A DNA stretch of 23,843 bases from VMCP01 sp964415065 (GCA_964415065.1 CAYPYX010000033.1:1-23843), one strand, 5' to 3'; shown: positions 14,072 through 23,843, numbered from the stretch's first letter. Made by a program: numbers and translations. The notes: generated by a model not told the origin, from the sequence alone.

Positions 14072-15193
14072 ATGAAATATAAATTATACCTCTTCCTCAT
14101 GTGTTTGGGTTGTTTTAACTCGAAGCTCATTGCACAACAAAGTTACACATTAACTCCTCGTGTGATTATGAGCTCAAGAATAAGCACCCAAGAATTGGTG
14201 AATGTTAATATTTACTGCAATTTCACTGAAACTTTAAAAGTTTTTTTAGAAGCTGAGATATTTGATTCCCGTGGTAGATCTATAATAAGATTAAAAAGTA
14301 CGGACTTTGAGATAACACATGGCTTTAACTTAATAAATGGACAAGTAGAGCAATTAGATTATCGAGTAAATGGATTTGGCGAATATGAAATGATGTTTGG
14401 AACGCTTCCATCAGGTATTTATAAAGTATGTTATGCATTGAAATGCGCTGAAAGTAATTGTAATAAGAATGGTCAAAATCCATTATTCCTTGAATTACCA
14501 GAATGTTCCGATATTACTATAGACCCGCCCAATCCGTTAATTCTATCGTTTCCAGAAGATCACGCAAATATTGAAACAATAAGACCCAGTTATTACTGGA
14601 TTGCACCTCAGCCGTTAGCTGCAGTTCCCGATTTTAGTTATACAGTTACTATATTCAAGCTTAATCCAAATCAGAAATGTGAAGAAGCAGTTTTTCAAAA
14701 TCCACCTTTATATAAAGAGATAGGATTAACACAGAATTTTATGAATTATCCAATTGAAATGGAAAGCTTAGATACGGGTGTGGTACATTGTTGGAAAGTT
14801 GATGGAATACTATCTGGAGTCCAAGTGGCACAAAGTGAGATTTGGCAGTATGAATTGAAAAAAGATACAAATAAAAAGGAAATACCTGAACCAGTATCTT
14901 ATCTTGAAATTCAAAAACAGGATGCTCAAACAATATTTAAAACCACAGGTTTAATCCGATTTAAATACAGCAGCAGAAAATCAAGTTTTCAGCTAACCTG
15001 TGATGTCAAACTAATTAAAAACAATAAACAAATACCCATTAAGAGAGTCGAATATACTGGTATTTCTGGTGAAAATTATTATCAATTAGATGTTACTGAC
15101 AATACTCGCATTAAAGATGGAGATATTCTAGAATTAACCGTGATTGAAAAGAATAACAAGTATGTAGTTGCGTATCAATTTTTAAGTAAATAA
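14072..15193 (+). CDS. Secreted protein found with giant YD/RHS-like proteins
   Basis: This 373-aa protein has a signal peptide ending near KLIAQQS. The N-terminal ~150 residues look like a beta-rich domain with conserved-looking Cys pairs (CYALKCAESNC). The middle (about 150-270) has the pattern PPNPLILSFPEDHANIETIRPSYYWIAPQP and later NYPIEMESLDTGVVHCWKVD. I know this from Bacteroidota proteins with a W-x-PP-P, YP and W-V layout, often next to RHS-like genes, but without a known function. The last ~100 residues are a further beta-rich part. It opens the operon; the next gene begins 2 nt after the stop. Confidence 0.7.
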   Translation: MKYKLYLFLMCLGCFNSKLIAQQSYTLTPRVIMSSRISTQELVNVNIYCNFTETLKVFLEAEIFDSRGRSIIRLKSTDFEITHGFNLINGQVEQLDYRVNGFGEYEMMFGTLPSGIYKVCYALKCAESNCNKNGQNPLFLELPECSDITIDPPNPLILSFPEDHANIETIRPSYYWIAPQPLAAVPDFSYTVTIFKLNPNQKCEEAVFQNPPLYKEIGLTQNFMNYPIEMESLDTGVVHCWKVDGILSGVQVAQSEIWQYELKKDTNKKEIPEPVSYLEIQKQDAQTIFKTTGLIRFKYSSRKSSFQLTCDVKLIKNNKQIPIKRVEYTGISGENYYQLDVTDNTRIKDGDILELTVIEKNNKYVVAYQFLSK

Positions 15194-15195
15194 TC

Positions 15196-15723
15196 ATGAA
15201 CATTATAAGCAAAGTAAGGCCTAATTTAATTGTCATTTTAATTAGTTTTTTCGTATTGATAACCTTTATAGTTTATTTAATATTTTCTGAGACAAAAATA
15301 TACTTTATTGATAATCAAATGTTGGTTAAAGAATTTAAGATGACAAAGGAGCTTGAGCGTGATTATCAATCAATTACAACAAAGCGAAAAGAATTGATGG
15401 ACAGTCTAGAACTAGAATTAAAAGTTATAGAAAATAAAATTCGTACAGGAGATAATAAATTGATGGATACTTATAAATATAAATTAATTGATTTTAAGGA
15501 ACTGAGTGAGGAAATGGAGGAAAAAAACAATGAAGTATCCGCCAAGTTCAATGATCAAGTAGTTACGCAATTAAATCAATATGTAAAGGAGTACGCTGCT
15601 CTGAATAATGTTCAATTTATTTTAGGTGCAAACGGAAGTGGTAATTTATTGTATGCTGATGAAAAGTACGATAAAACTAAAGAAGTGATTGTGTTTGTCA
15701 ATAAGAAATATTCAGGAAAGTAA
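15196..15723 (+). CDS. OmpH/Skp-family chaperone-like protein, membrane anchored
   Basis: This 175-aa protein has one N-terminal membrane segment (13-31), then YFIDNQMLVKEFKMTKELERDYQ, a long charged coiled-coil stretch (about 50-120) and FILGANGSGNLLYADE near the C-terminus. The order and the GANGSGNL motif are those of OmpH/Skp-like proteins, periplasmic holdases that carry unfolded outer-membrane proteins. The uncleaved-looking anchor differs from soluble Skp. Being encoded in an operon with a 2211-aa exported protein suggests a dedicated chaperone for that cargo. Confidence 0.75.
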   Translation: MNIISKVRPNLIVILISFFVLITFIVYLIFSETKIYFIDNQMLVKEFKMTKELERDYQSITTKRKELMDSLELELKVIENKIRTGDNKLMDTYKYKLIDFKELSEEMEEKNNEVSAKFNDQVVTQLNQYVKEYAALNNVQFILGANGSGNLLYADEKYDKTKEVIVFVNKKYSGK

Positions 15724-15724
15724 A

Positions 15725-16276
15725 ATGCGAATCCTAGTACTATTACTTTTAACGCTACTAGTTTCTTGTGAATCAAGTAAACTAGAAAAAGAGAAATTTA
15801 TACAATGGTGTAATTCGAATTTGACTATTACCAAAGAATTTAATCAATATAAAATAGATGCGAGAGTCTTACCTGAAGAGTATTATGTCGCGCTAGAGAA
15901 TAGACAAAGAAATACCAGTTCTACTAAGAATATTCATGCTACAGTTAAGTTCTATCAAAATGCAGGAGAAGAAGGGTTGTTTGGGAAAAGTAATTCTAAA
16001 GAATTCCAGGAGCGTCTAAATTATTTTATTGAGAGTGCAAAGGGGGATTTTTTGCTTATTCACGATAAGGATACGTTCCCTCCTGTGCTTTATCATTTTG
16101 AGCGATATTATAATATTGCCAATTATTCTATTGTAAATCTAGTATTTGAAGTACCCAGAAAAATCAAATACAATTCGACTGTATTAGTATACGATGATCA
16201 GCAATTTAACTTAGGGAAAGTAACTTTTTCTTTTGATAAATTTAATAGTGATATCCCACAATTAATCGAAAATTAA
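15725..16276 (+). CDS. Small lipoprotein of unknown function
   Basis: The chosen start at 15725 (MRILVLLLLTLLVSCES) gives 183 aa with a lipobox LLVSC and Cys15 as lipidation site. A longer frame from 15689 would add 12 residues overlapping the previous gene and spoil the signal peptide. The mature part contains no motif I recognise; it is mixed alpha/beta and rich in aromatic residues. It sits between the OmpH-like and giant-protein genes with a 1-nt gap upstream and 2 nt downstream, so it is likely a periplasm-facing accessory of that export unit. Confidence 0.75.
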   Translation: MRILVLLLLTLLVSCESSKLEKEKFIQWCNSNLTITKEFNQYKIDARVLPEEYYVALENRQRNTSSTKNIHATVKFYQNAGEEGLFGKSNSKEFQERLNYFIESAKGDFLLIHDKDTFPPVLYHFERYYNIANYSIVNLVFEVPRKIKYNSTVLVYDDQQFNLGKVTFSFDKFNSDIPQLIEN

Positions 16277-16278
16277 TT

Positions 16279-19200
16279 ATGCTTAGAGAAAATATTATCA
16301 GGCGCAGAATTGCCATGTTTTTGGCTTGTAATATATTAATTGAAATATTTGCGCCGAGTATTTCTTATGCTTTAACTGGCGGTCCATCACAGCCAGAAGT
16401 AGATAGTTTTGAACCTGTAAATACGACTCAAATGGTTGACTTATTTACCGGAGATTTTAATTATAACATTCCACTAATTGATGCGGGTGGTTATCCGGTT
16501 AACATTTCTTATCATGCTGGAATTGGAATGGAGCAAGAGGCAAGTTGGGTTGGATTAGGTTGGAATATTAATGTAGGAAATATTACAAGAAATGTTCGAG
16601 GAATACCTGATGATTTTAATGGCGATTCTGTAATAAAAGAATTTAACATGAAGCCCAACTTAACGAGGACTTTAGGCATAGGCACAGATTTACAAGTTTT
16701 TGGGATCTCTACAAAAGAAAGCAAACAGTTAATTAAAGATCGGAAATCAAAAGATCCCCGTTTAAAGAAACTATCAATTCTCAGTCGTTGGGAGATGGAT
16801 TTGGGTGTTGTATACAATAGCTATAGAGGTATGGGAATTGATTTGTCAGCAGGTTATACTGCCTTAAAACAGAATAATTATGTGCATATTCCAATCGGAT
16901 TAGGTATCAATTCTCAATCTGGTTCTTCTTGGAATGCTTCAGTTGTGTTCGGAAACCATTTAAACGAATCAGATAAAAGTGGTTGGGTGGGTTCGATTGG
17001 TTTAGGATATAATTCGTTGAATGGTTTAAAATCTATGAGTATATCGGGTGCGTACAACCATGTTGGGAATTCAAAACGTTTTTCAGGAACCTATGGAAGA
17101 TCAAGTAATACGGCAATAGGATTATCATCATTTACACCCAACTTCCAATTTTCAATGAAAAATAGTGGATATGGAATGCAAATTACTTTAGGTTCGGAAA
17201 TAACAGGACGACATGGTAATATTACGCTTAACGGTTCAATTAGCGAGCAGAGATTAGATAGATCTAAAATGATATATAAGGCTTTTGGTTATATTCATGA
17301 TCAGAGGAAAATTAAAAATACGGAGAAATCAAAGTTGAAAAGCGATAAGAATTTGATGCTAGATTTTAATCGTATTAATGATGGAAGTTTTAATAGCAAA
17401 GTTACCAATATGCCTGTTTCTACCGGTACTTACGATGTGTTATCAATACAAGGTCAGGGTACAGGTGGTTCGTACAGAGCACATAGAAATGGCGCCAGTA
17501 TATATTTTGATCCTAAGGTTACGAATTCAACAAGTAAAAACTCCATTAATCAAACGGATATAGGTTTTGAATGGGGTATTGGTGCGAATTTACATTATGG
17601 TTTGCCTGTTAAAATTAGTGGTGCTTATTCTCAGTCAGGTGGTTGGTTTGATGAAAATGAATTGTTTGAACATTTTTATTCGAAGTCTGCTGGTGAGAAT
17701 TTTGAAGATGTATTTATTAAAGCTGCGGCAGATGGAGGACCAAATGATGCAAATAGATTCGAGGCATATGGTTCAAATTTGGTTTCATATATTGAGTTGG
17801 AAAAATTACAGGATAATTATTCCTCAGGTACTAAATTCTCAAAAATTAATGTATCTAAATTTAAAAATAGTCGTTCAAAAACTAGTCTTCCACAGTACAA
17901 AAATTCAAAAAGAGTTTCTCGTAATTCAACATTTAGTTTTCTAACTAACAAAGAAACCCAAAGTGGTATGGGTTTGGAAACAAGTAGGAATAGTTACACA
18001 AAGCAATTCTGGGAACATGGCACGGGCGTTTCTGTTCGTGGATATTTTGGAACGGGTAAAAAATCCCCTAAAGCTCATCATATGGGGGAGATTACTCAAA
18101 CTAATGCAGATGGTTCACGTTATGTTTATGGTCTTCCCCAAATTAATAAGTATCAAAAGGAAGTTGTTTTCAATGTTACCAAAGCAAATGGAGTAAATTT
18201 AGCCTCTACTCACGAAAATCAAAAATACCCTGAAAAAGAAATGGTTGATTATCTCCCAGGTACGGATGACCAAACAGGCAATACACGGGGTTCAGATAAT
18301 TTCTTTCAGTCTACTATAACACCCGCATTTGCTCATTCTTATTTATTAACGGGAGTTCTTAGTCCAGATTATGTAGATGTTTTGGGTGACGGAATTACAA
18401 ACGATGATTTAGGGAATGCGATTAAGTTTAATTACAATTTATCATCTGAAAATTACAAATGGAGAGCGCCATATGAAAATAACAAAGCGCGATTAAATAG
18501 CGGTTTGTTGTCTGATAATTTAGATGATAAAGGATCCTATGTTTATGGTGAAAAAGAATTGTGGTATTTACACAGTATTGAATCTAAGACACATGTTGCT
18601 ATTTTCAAAGTTTCTCAACGGAATGATGGTTTGGGCGTGAAAGACTCAAGTGGAGGAATGGATTCTACAGTTTCATCGAGAATGATGAAATTGGATTCAA
18701 TTATTTTATATAGCAAACTCGATTTATTAAAGAACGGATCAAATGCAACTCCTGTAAAAACAGTTGTTTTTAAATACAGTTACGAATTATGTAAAAACAT
18801 TCCTAACAACAAAAATTTTCAAATTTCAACTGGGACCGGCCCAGGGAAATTGACTCTAAAGGAAATTTATTTTACTTATGGTAAAAACAATAGAGGTCAA
18901 CTAAGCCCGTACAAATTTCAATACACAAGTACAAATCCGGATTATGGTCTAGCAAATTTTGATTGTTGGGGGAATTTTAAAACAAATACGCGTGGTGTAC
19001 CCAACAGAGAATTTCCTTATATAGATCCCTTAGCTGATACTTCTGTTATAAATCAACAAGCCTCATCATGGTGTTTGAATAAAGTAAAATTGCCCAGTGG
19101 AGGTGAGATAAATATTGAGTATGAATCAGATGATTATGCTTACGTACAAGATCAAAAAGCGATGTCAATGCTGATGATTGAAGGTATGGCATCTGATTCG

Positions 19201-22200
19201 ACGGGATTGAAAAACGATTTGGACAAACTTTATGGAAATGGTAAAAGAAATACATTTATCTATTTTAAAAACCCAGATCTGGCAAAAATAACAAACAGTA
19301 CTGAAGCAACAGATTTGCTATTTAAAGATGAAAATAATCATTTTCTGAAAGATTTGTATTACCGAGTTAAGGTAAATATGAATCCGAATGCTAAACCAAA
19401 TAATACGGCATGGGAATATGTAAATGGTTTTGATTCAGTTAAGTTCGAAAACGCCAAACCACATGTGGGTTTATCTGAGAATTTAATTTGGGTTGAACTT
19501 GCCGAAACTTCTCAGGGAGATATTGGATTAACTAAAGCACATCCCATCTCAAAAAATGCTTGGCAATTCGCACTCGACAATCTTGGTCCAATAATTTTTC
19601 CTGGTTCGGCTCCGATGGGGAGAAATGAAAATGCATTTATGGGATTATTGAACTCAGTTGGAACTACCTTGAATATTGTAACAGGACCTTATGAGAACTT
19701 AAAATGGAGAAAAATTGCAAGCAGATTTCAACCGTTACATTCATATATCAGATTATACCACCATAATCAATTCAAAAAAGGCGGTGGTGTACGTGTGCGA
19801 AAGTTATTTATAAACGATAATTGGCAAAATATGTACTCTGGTCAAGCCAATGGTCAATATGGTCAAAAGTTTGAATACTCTACAAAAGATCAAGATGGAA
19901 AAACAATATCGAGTGGTGTCGCTTCATGGGAGCCATTTATGGGTGGTGATCAAAATCCACATCATAAACCCAATTATTATGTAGAAAAAGTACTCATAGG
20001 TCCTGATAAGCGAATTAATCAAAATAACCCCAATTTGGAATCTCTGTATCCACCTGCAACCGTAGGATATTCTGCGGTGAAGGTAACAAGTATAGGGAAT
20101 AATAGTTCCCCTAGAAGTAGCACGGGTTATACTTTGAATGAGTATTATACGGCTAAAGATTTTCCAGTAATTGAACGGTTTTCTGAACTGCAACAATTAA
20201 CTAATGGCACACCGAACTCCAAATTCCTTAAAAGTCTGTTTTCACCTGTATACAAAGATAAGTATGGGGTTTCTCAAGGATATGTACTGCATTTAAATGA
20301 CATGCATGGAAAAGTTAAAAGTGTGAAAAATTTTGGGGAAGTAGAAGGTTCGGGTATCAATATAATCAGTGGCACACATTATAAATATCTAACGAGCAAA
20401 ACCGATCCACAAATACTTGATAATCATGTGGATTTATTAACTGACTCTGGAACTATAGTAAACGCTGAATTATCAATGGATTATGATGTGGATTTTGATG
20501 TTCGGGAAAGTTATTCCACAAATTGGAGAAGTGGCGCGAAATTGGGATTTGATCAATCATGGACATTTATTTTTCCTCACATTATTCCTTCATTTAAGAG
20601 ACAAACTCAATTGTTACAATCTGTAGTTTCTTGTAAAGTGATACAACGATATGGTATTGTTGATGAAGTAACCACCTATGATTATGGAAGTTCAATTGTA
20701 GTAAAAAATCTCTTATGGGATAAAGAAACAGGTACTGTTTTATTGACTAGAACCAAGAACGAGTTTGAAGATCCAATTTATAATTTTCAATATCCGGCTC
20801 ATTTAGCTTACAATCGAATGGGTGGAGCGTATAAAAATATTGATTATGCTGAATACAATTGTTTAGTTGGAAATAATGGTATGTGTTCGGTAAATAATAG
20901 CTCCAATTTTATACCTGGAGATGAGTTACTATTGACCAATACAGTTAATGAATTTACCAGAGCTTGGGTATTAAAGTCAGGTGGCAATAAAATTAAATTA
21001 ATTGACAGAAGTGGATTGACTATTCCCAACGGTAAATATGATGTGAGAGTCATTCGAAGTGGTAACAGAAATATGTTGACCGCAAATGTTGGGAATGTTA
21101 CACTCATGGCAAATCCTATGAATCTTGTTAATGGAAAAGTGAACCTTGATGATAAAATTGTTAATACTACTGCAATGGAGTTTAGTGAGAATTGGCAAAC
21201 AACCATCAACTCATTCGCGAAATTCGATCGAATTTGTGACACCATAGATCCAGGTTCACAATTTGTATTAGCCGCTGCTTTTTTAAAGAAATCAATTACT
21301 CAAGATTCCAATATTCGTTTATTATATGAACTACAAGGTTTAGGAGCTTCAAATCCATTGAACTTGCAAGACTTAAACTGGTTTGACACAAGCTCACTGA
21401 AAAATTACTTTGATTCTTTTTATTTGAATCAAGTTCCTTCGGGTTGTATTAAAGAGTATTTTATTGGCCAATCTTCGGAATATAATTCGAGCAATTTTGC
21501 TTTCCAACTTCGATTTCGTTGTGACACCAATCAACCTTGGACATATGTAAATACCTGTGATTTCTTAATGGGAGGAGGCGATTGGTCCAATATTGATTCC
21601 ATTGTTCGCTGTCGTGTAATATACAATGAATTCAATCGAGTGAATAGTGCATGGGTTTATGATCAAGACGGTGATTCAACAGGTTTTGATATTCCCATTG
21701 ATTGTTTTGGAAGATTAATAAAATGTAAGGAGGTTCTGAATTGTCAACCTACATTAGGTAGTATAGTAAATCCTTATGTGAATGGTGTTCGAGGAATTTG
21801 GCGTCCTAAAAACACATGGGCATTTGTAGGGAAACGAAAGTATAAATATGCCAAAGATTCTACTGACATTAGAAAAGATGGATTGATCGAAAATTACGTA
21901 CCATTTTGGACGTTTCACTCAACAGGTTTGAAATCAACTGGTAAACTAAATAAACATTGGGTGAACTCTAATACTATTACCCTGTATTCCGCCAATGGAA
22001 ATGGGTTAGAAGAAAAAGATGCATTAGGAATATACAAAGCACAATTAATTGGTTACGATAATTCTTTGGTAGTAGCCGAAGCCAACAATGCTCAATACCG
22101 TGAAATCGCATTTGATAATTTTGAAGATTATAATTACTTGATTGGCAATTGTGAAATACAAGGGCATTTTGATTTCAGATCAGGTATGCAGGCTAATTCA

Positions 22201-22914
22201 GAATGGAAATATCTAAGCAGAGGTCGATCCAAATATCAAAACTTTAATAATCCTTCACAGGATGTATACATCAGAAAAGACACTGCTCATAGTGGATTAC
22301 ACAGTATCGTATTAAAACCAAATGTTAATCATTCGCTTACTCGAATTATAGACACCACAATTTATCAAAAAGTATCAGTGGCAGATACTGGATTATTCAG
22401 AGTTAATGAGATAAAAAATATGGTTCCACTATTTGCACCAAACACGAGTAAACGATACATAATTTCTGCTTGGGTTACTGAAGATATTTCTAATAAGAAC
22501 GCTGTTTCTACATTTCAGAATGCTGTAATAAATGTAAAAACATATAATGCGGGAACAGTAAGTTTAAATCAAAATTTCACAGCTAACGGTTTGATCATAG
22601 AAGGATGGCAAAAAGTGGATGGCACTTTTACAATTCCGGCTAACTCAGATAGCATTCGTGTAACGCTAATCAATCAAAGTAGTTCTCATAAATCTGGATT
22701 TGATGATATACGAATACAACCATTTAACAGTCAAATGAAGGGCCATGTTTATAATCCAATTTTAATGAAGGTAATGGCCGAGTTAGACGAAAATAATTAT
22801 ACAACTTTCTTTGAGTATGATGCAGAAGGTAACTTGGTAAGAATTAAAAAAGAAACAGTTCGTGGAATTATGACAGTAAAAGAAAACAGAAAAGGATTGC
22901 AGAAAACCAATTAA
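16279..22914 (+). CDS. Giant secreted YD/RHS-like surface protein (2211 aa)
   Basis: A signal peptide ends near SISYA (residue 31), followed by LTGGPSQPEVDSFEP. The family-typical N-terminal block reads MVDLFTGDFNYNIPL, then SYHAGIGMEQEASWVGLGWN (roughly 50-95), as in RHS/SpvB-like proteins. Further recognisable blocks are KLTLKEIYFTYGKN, LPSGGEINIEYESDDYAYVQ, GGGVRVRKLFINDNW, SGVASWEPFMGGDQNP, VIQRYGI and NPYVNGVRGIWRP. The C-terminus has FFEYDAEGNLVRIKKET, a YD-repeat-like end. These blocks match a large uncharacterised Bacteroidota family of extracellular proteins. The C-terminus is the ordinary family end, with no visible toxin domain. Most of the protein is predicted beta-rich. It is the centre of the operon. 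Confidence 0.8.
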   Translation: MLRENIIRRRIAMFLACNILIEIFAPSISYALTGGPSQPEVDSFEPVNTTQMVDLFTGDFNYNIPLIDAGGYPVNISYHAGIGMEQEASWVGLGWNINVGNITRNVRGIPDDFNGDSVIKEFNMKPNLTRTLGIGTDLQVFGISTKESKQLIKDRKSKDPRLKKLSILSRWEMDLGVVYNSYRGMGIDLSAGYTALKQNNYVHIPIGLGINSQSGSSWNASVVFGNHLNESDKSGWVGSIGLGYNSLNGLKSMSISGAYNHVGNSKRFSGTYGRSSNTAIGLSSFTPNFQFSMKNSGYGMQITLGSEITGRHGNITLNGSISEQRLDRSKMIYKAFGYIHDQRKIKNTEKSKLKSDKNLMLDFNRINDGSFNSKVTNMPVSTGTYDVLSIQGQGTGGSYRAHRNGASIYFDPKVTNSTSKNSINQTDIGFEWGIGANLHYGLPVKISGAYSQSGGWFDENELFEHFYSKSAGENFEDVFIKAAADGGPNDANRFEAYGSNLVSYIELEKLQDNYSSGTKFSKINVSKFKNSRSKTSLPQYKNSKRVSRNSTFSFLTNKETQSGMGLETSRNSYTKQFWEHGTGVSVRGYFGTGKKSPKAHHMGEITQTNADGSRYVYGLPQINKYQKEVVFNVTKANGVNLASTHENQKYPEKEMVDYLPGTDDQTGNTRGSDNFFQSTITPAFAHSYLLTGVLSPDYVDVLGDGITNDDLGNAIKFNYNLSSENYKWRAPYENNKARLNSGLLSDNLDDKGSYVYGEKELWYLHSIESKTHVAIFKVSQRNDGLGVKDSSGGMDSTVSSRMMKLDSIILYSKLDLLKNGSNATPVKTVVFKYSYELCKNIPNNKNFQISTGTGPGKLTLKEIYFTYGKNNRGQLSPYKFQYTSTNPDYGLANFDCWGNFKTNTRGVPNREFPYIDPLADTSVINQQASSWCLNKVKLPSGGEINIEYESDDYAYVQDQKAMSMLMIEGMASDSTGLKNDLDKLYGNGKRNTFIYFKNPDLAKITNSTEATDLLFKDENNHFLKDLYYRVKVNMNPNAKPNNTAWEYVNGFDSVKFENAKPHVGLSENLIWVELAETSQGDIGLTKAHPISKNAWQFALDNLGPIIFPGSAPMGRNENAFMGLLNSVGTTLNIVTGPYENLKWRKIASRFQPLHSYIRLYHHNQFKKGGGVRVRKLFINDNWQNMYSGQANGQYGQKFEYSTKDQDGKTISSGVASWEPFMGGDQNPHHKPNYYVEKVLIGPDKRINQNNPNLESLYPPATVGYSAVKVTSIGNNSSPRSSTGYTLNEYYTAKDFPVIERFSELQQLTNGTPNSKFLKSLFSPVYKDKYGVSQGYVLHLNDMHGKVKSVKNFGEVEGSGINIISGTHYKYLTSKTDPQILDNHVDLLTDSGTIVNAELSMDYDVDFDVRESYSTNWRSGAKLGFDQSWTFIFPHIIPSFKRQTQLLQSVVSCKVIQRYGIVDEVTTYDYGSSIVVKNLLWDKETGTVLLTRTKNEFEDPIYNFQYPAHLAYNRMGGAYKNIDYAEYNCLVGNNGMCSVNNSSNFIPGDELLLTNTVNEFTRAWVLKSGGNKIKLIDRSGLTIPNGKYDVRVIRSGNRNMLTANVGNVTLMANPMNLVNGKVNLDDKIVNTTAMEFSENWQTTINSFAKFDRICDTIDPGSQFVLAAAFLKKSITQDSNIRLLYELQGLGASNPLNLQDLNWFDTSSLKNYFDSFYLNQVPSGCIKEYFIGQSSEYNSSNFAFQLRFRCDTNQPWTYVNTCDFLMGGGDWSNIDSIVRCRVIYNEFNRVNSAWVYDQDGDSTGFDIPIDCFGRLIKCKEVLNCQPTLGSIVNPYVNGVRGIWRPKNTWAFVGKRKYKYAKDSTDIRKDGLIENYVPFWTFHSTGLKSTGKLNKHWVNSNTITLYSANGNGLEEKDALGIYKAQLIGYDNSLVVAEANNAQYREIAFDNFEDYNYLIGNCEIQGHFDFRSGMQANSEWKYLSRGRSKYQNFNNPSQDVYIRKDTAHSGLHSIVLKPNVNHSLTRIIDTTIYQKVSVADTGLFRVNEIKNMVPLFAPNTSKRYIISAWVTEDISNKNAVSTFQNAVINVKTYNAGTVSLNQNFTANGLIIEGWQKVDGTFTIPANSDSIRVTLINQSSSHKSGFDDIRIQPFNSQMKGHVYNPILMKVMAELDENNYTTFFEYDAEGNLVRIKKETVRGIMTVKENRKGLQKTN

Positions 22915-22925
22915 CAGAAATTCAA

Positions 22926-23714
22926 ATGAAAAAAATCCCTAAAACCGGCTTGATTTTCGTTGCACTATTTGTAAGTGGAGTTATTTATGCTTTTTGGTCA
23001 GAAAGTAATAAAACCATTAAAATTTCTGTTAACAAAAAAAATCAAACTCAAACAGATTCAGAGGCCTTCAAATATCTGAGGAATCTAGCCCGAAAGTATA
23101 GCAATTTAAATGAATACTATGTAGAAATTGATTATGAACTTAAAGACGAAATAAATCCATCAATCGTGGTAGATCGATTTACAGGACTGATGTGTTTTAA
23201 TCAACATAATCAATTTATTAAATCATACGATAGTGAAACAATAATTAATGATGAGTACAATGTACTTATCAGCGATGAAGATAGAACCATATTTATTGCA
23301 CGCAGAGATAGTATGTTGCCACTTTCAAATTCAGTGCTAAGTCCTCAATTATTGGATTCCATTCAACGCTTTGCAATAGGTATACCTGTACTTCAAAAAC
23401 TAAATGATAGCTTGTTTACGATCAGTTATCAGCCGCGATTTGAACAATGGAAAAAAGTACTTATCTCCTTCAATCCTACTAATAATACACTAAAAGAAAT
23501 GCAAATGTGGATAGATGAATCTATAACAGATGAGAATTCCAATACGATTCAACATCCAGTATTGCTTGCTAGATACTCCAATGAACGATTTTCATTAAAT
23601 CAAAAAGACTTAAACAAATTTAAAACCAATCAATTATTAGAAGTGCAAAGTGGTCGTTTAGTAGGCAAGGGGAAATTTGCAACCTATATGATTGAAATCT
23701 TACCTGAAGAATAA
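22926..23714 (+). CDS. Membrane-anchored periplasmic protein of unknown function
   Basis: This 262-aa protein has one N-terminal membrane segment (8-25, LIFVALFVSGVIYAFW) and a soluble alpha/beta remainder. Alternating strands such as YYVEIDYELKD, LMCFNQHNQFIKSYDS and TIFIARRDSM suggest a LolA-like open barrel, but without a diagnostic motif. It begins 11 nt after the giant-protein stop and is followed 4 nt later by another secreted protein, so it belongs to the same operon. The LolA comparison is speculative. Confidence 0.65.
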   Translation: MKKIPKTGLIFVALFVSGVIYAFWSESNKTIKISVNKKNQTQTDSEAFKYLRNLARKYSNLNEYYVEIDYELKDEINPSIVVDRFTGLMCFNQHNQFIKSYDSETIINDEYNVLISDEDRTIFIARRDSMLPLSNSVLSPQLLDSIQRFAIGIPVLQKLNDSLFTISYQPRFEQWKKVLISFNPTNNTLKEMQMWIDESITDENSNTIQHPVLLARYSNERFSLNQKDLNKFKTNQLLEVQSGRLVGKGKFATYMIEILPEE

Positions 23715-23718
23715 TATC

Positions 23719-23843
23719 ATGATTTCAAGATTTTCACTCAAAAAGTTGACATTTTTGATTGCATTTTTTTTGCAATTGCAATCCATAGTGGCTCAGGATT
23801 TCAATTCTGAAATCTTCTATCAATACAAAAAGGTTTCACATAT
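23719..23843 (+). CDS. Partial secreted protein (cut by window end)
   Basis: The ATG at 23719 opens a frame with a clear signal peptide (ISRFSLKKLTFLIAFFLQLQ ... IVAQDFN) that runs off the window after 41 codons. The gap to the previous stop is 4 nt, so it continues the operon. The visible mature part is too short to assign. Bacteroidota loci of this type often continue with an RHS-core protein, but nothing visible shows that here. Confidence 0.65.
   Translation, partial: MISRFSLKKLTFLIAFFLQLQSIVAQDFNSEIFYQYKKVSH

Noticed and set aside
16279..22914. Polymorphic toxin with a C-terminal toxin tip
   Set aside because: The C-terminus (EYDAEGNLVRIKKET and following) is the ordinary family end. 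No nuclease, deaminase or ADP-ribosyltransferase motif and no small immunity gene follow.
1..23843. CRISPR array or insertion sequence with terminal inverted repeats
   Set aside because: No regularly spaced direct repeats and no transposase gene were seen in any part of the window.

Overview
The window is AT-rich (roughly 30-33% GC by eye) and almost certainly from a member of the Bacteroidota. Shine-Dalgarno-like sites are largely absent, and TAnnTTTG-type -7 promoter boxes precede several starts. The main families are Bacteroidota-specific: a giant secreted YD/RHS-like protein beginning GGPSQPEV after its signal peptide, an OmpH/Skp-like protein, a small CPxxCS protein and a VGGHVIK-type HNH-like protein. 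No species can be named from the sequence alone.

Region 1 (1-4200) carries an anti-phage reverse transcriptase system that I assign to DRT type 3. Two different RTs lie in tandem on the minus strand: a 486-aa protein (drt3a-like, UG3 type), then 4 nt later a 769-aa protein (drt3b-like, UG8 type). Both have intact YVDD active sites. Just after the second gene is a strong candidate for the cognate non-coding RNA. It has a GAAA-capped hairpin, an ACACACA tract enclosed by a short closing stem, a second long stem and an intrinsic terminator. From memory, DRT3 uses an ACACAC template in its ncRNA, so this tract is the most exciting feature of the window. A partial ORF at the left edge may start a tyrosine recombinase.

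Region 2 (about 4050-6360) is a graveyard. It holds a structured GC-richer intergenic element, a tRNA-like sequence with an oversized anticodon loop, a HEPN-type gene broken by a nonsense codon and frameshifts, a recombinase remnant fused to what looks like an RHS fragment, and the first codons of a PHP-domain gene. It looks like a repeatedly used integration site for defence genes.

Region 3 (6356-11685) holds signalling genes. A minus-strand operon encodes a small CPxxCS protein, a seven-segment membrane protein, a histidine kinase and a LuxR/NarL-like response regulator. It is divergent from a two-gene operon of unknown function (a soluble protein and a three-segment membrane protein with a coiled-coil tail). 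A second pair, a soluble kinase and a regulator, follows on the plus strand. A near-identical palindrome, TAGTTACWTGTAACTA, occurs twice. It lies 22 nt upstream of a -7-like box in three directions: toward the kinase operon, toward the divergent operon and toward the HNH-like gene. This suggests one regulator controls all three.

Region 4 (11682-23843) encodes surface and export proteins. A minus-strand outer-membrane-type protein with a long coiled coil is divergent from a tight plus-strand operon of at least six genes: a secreted protein, an OmpH/Skp-like anchored chaperone, a lipoprotein, the 2211-aa giant protein, an anchored periplasmic-type protein and a further secreted protein cut by the window edge. 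The spacing suggests one export and assembly unit built around the giant protein.
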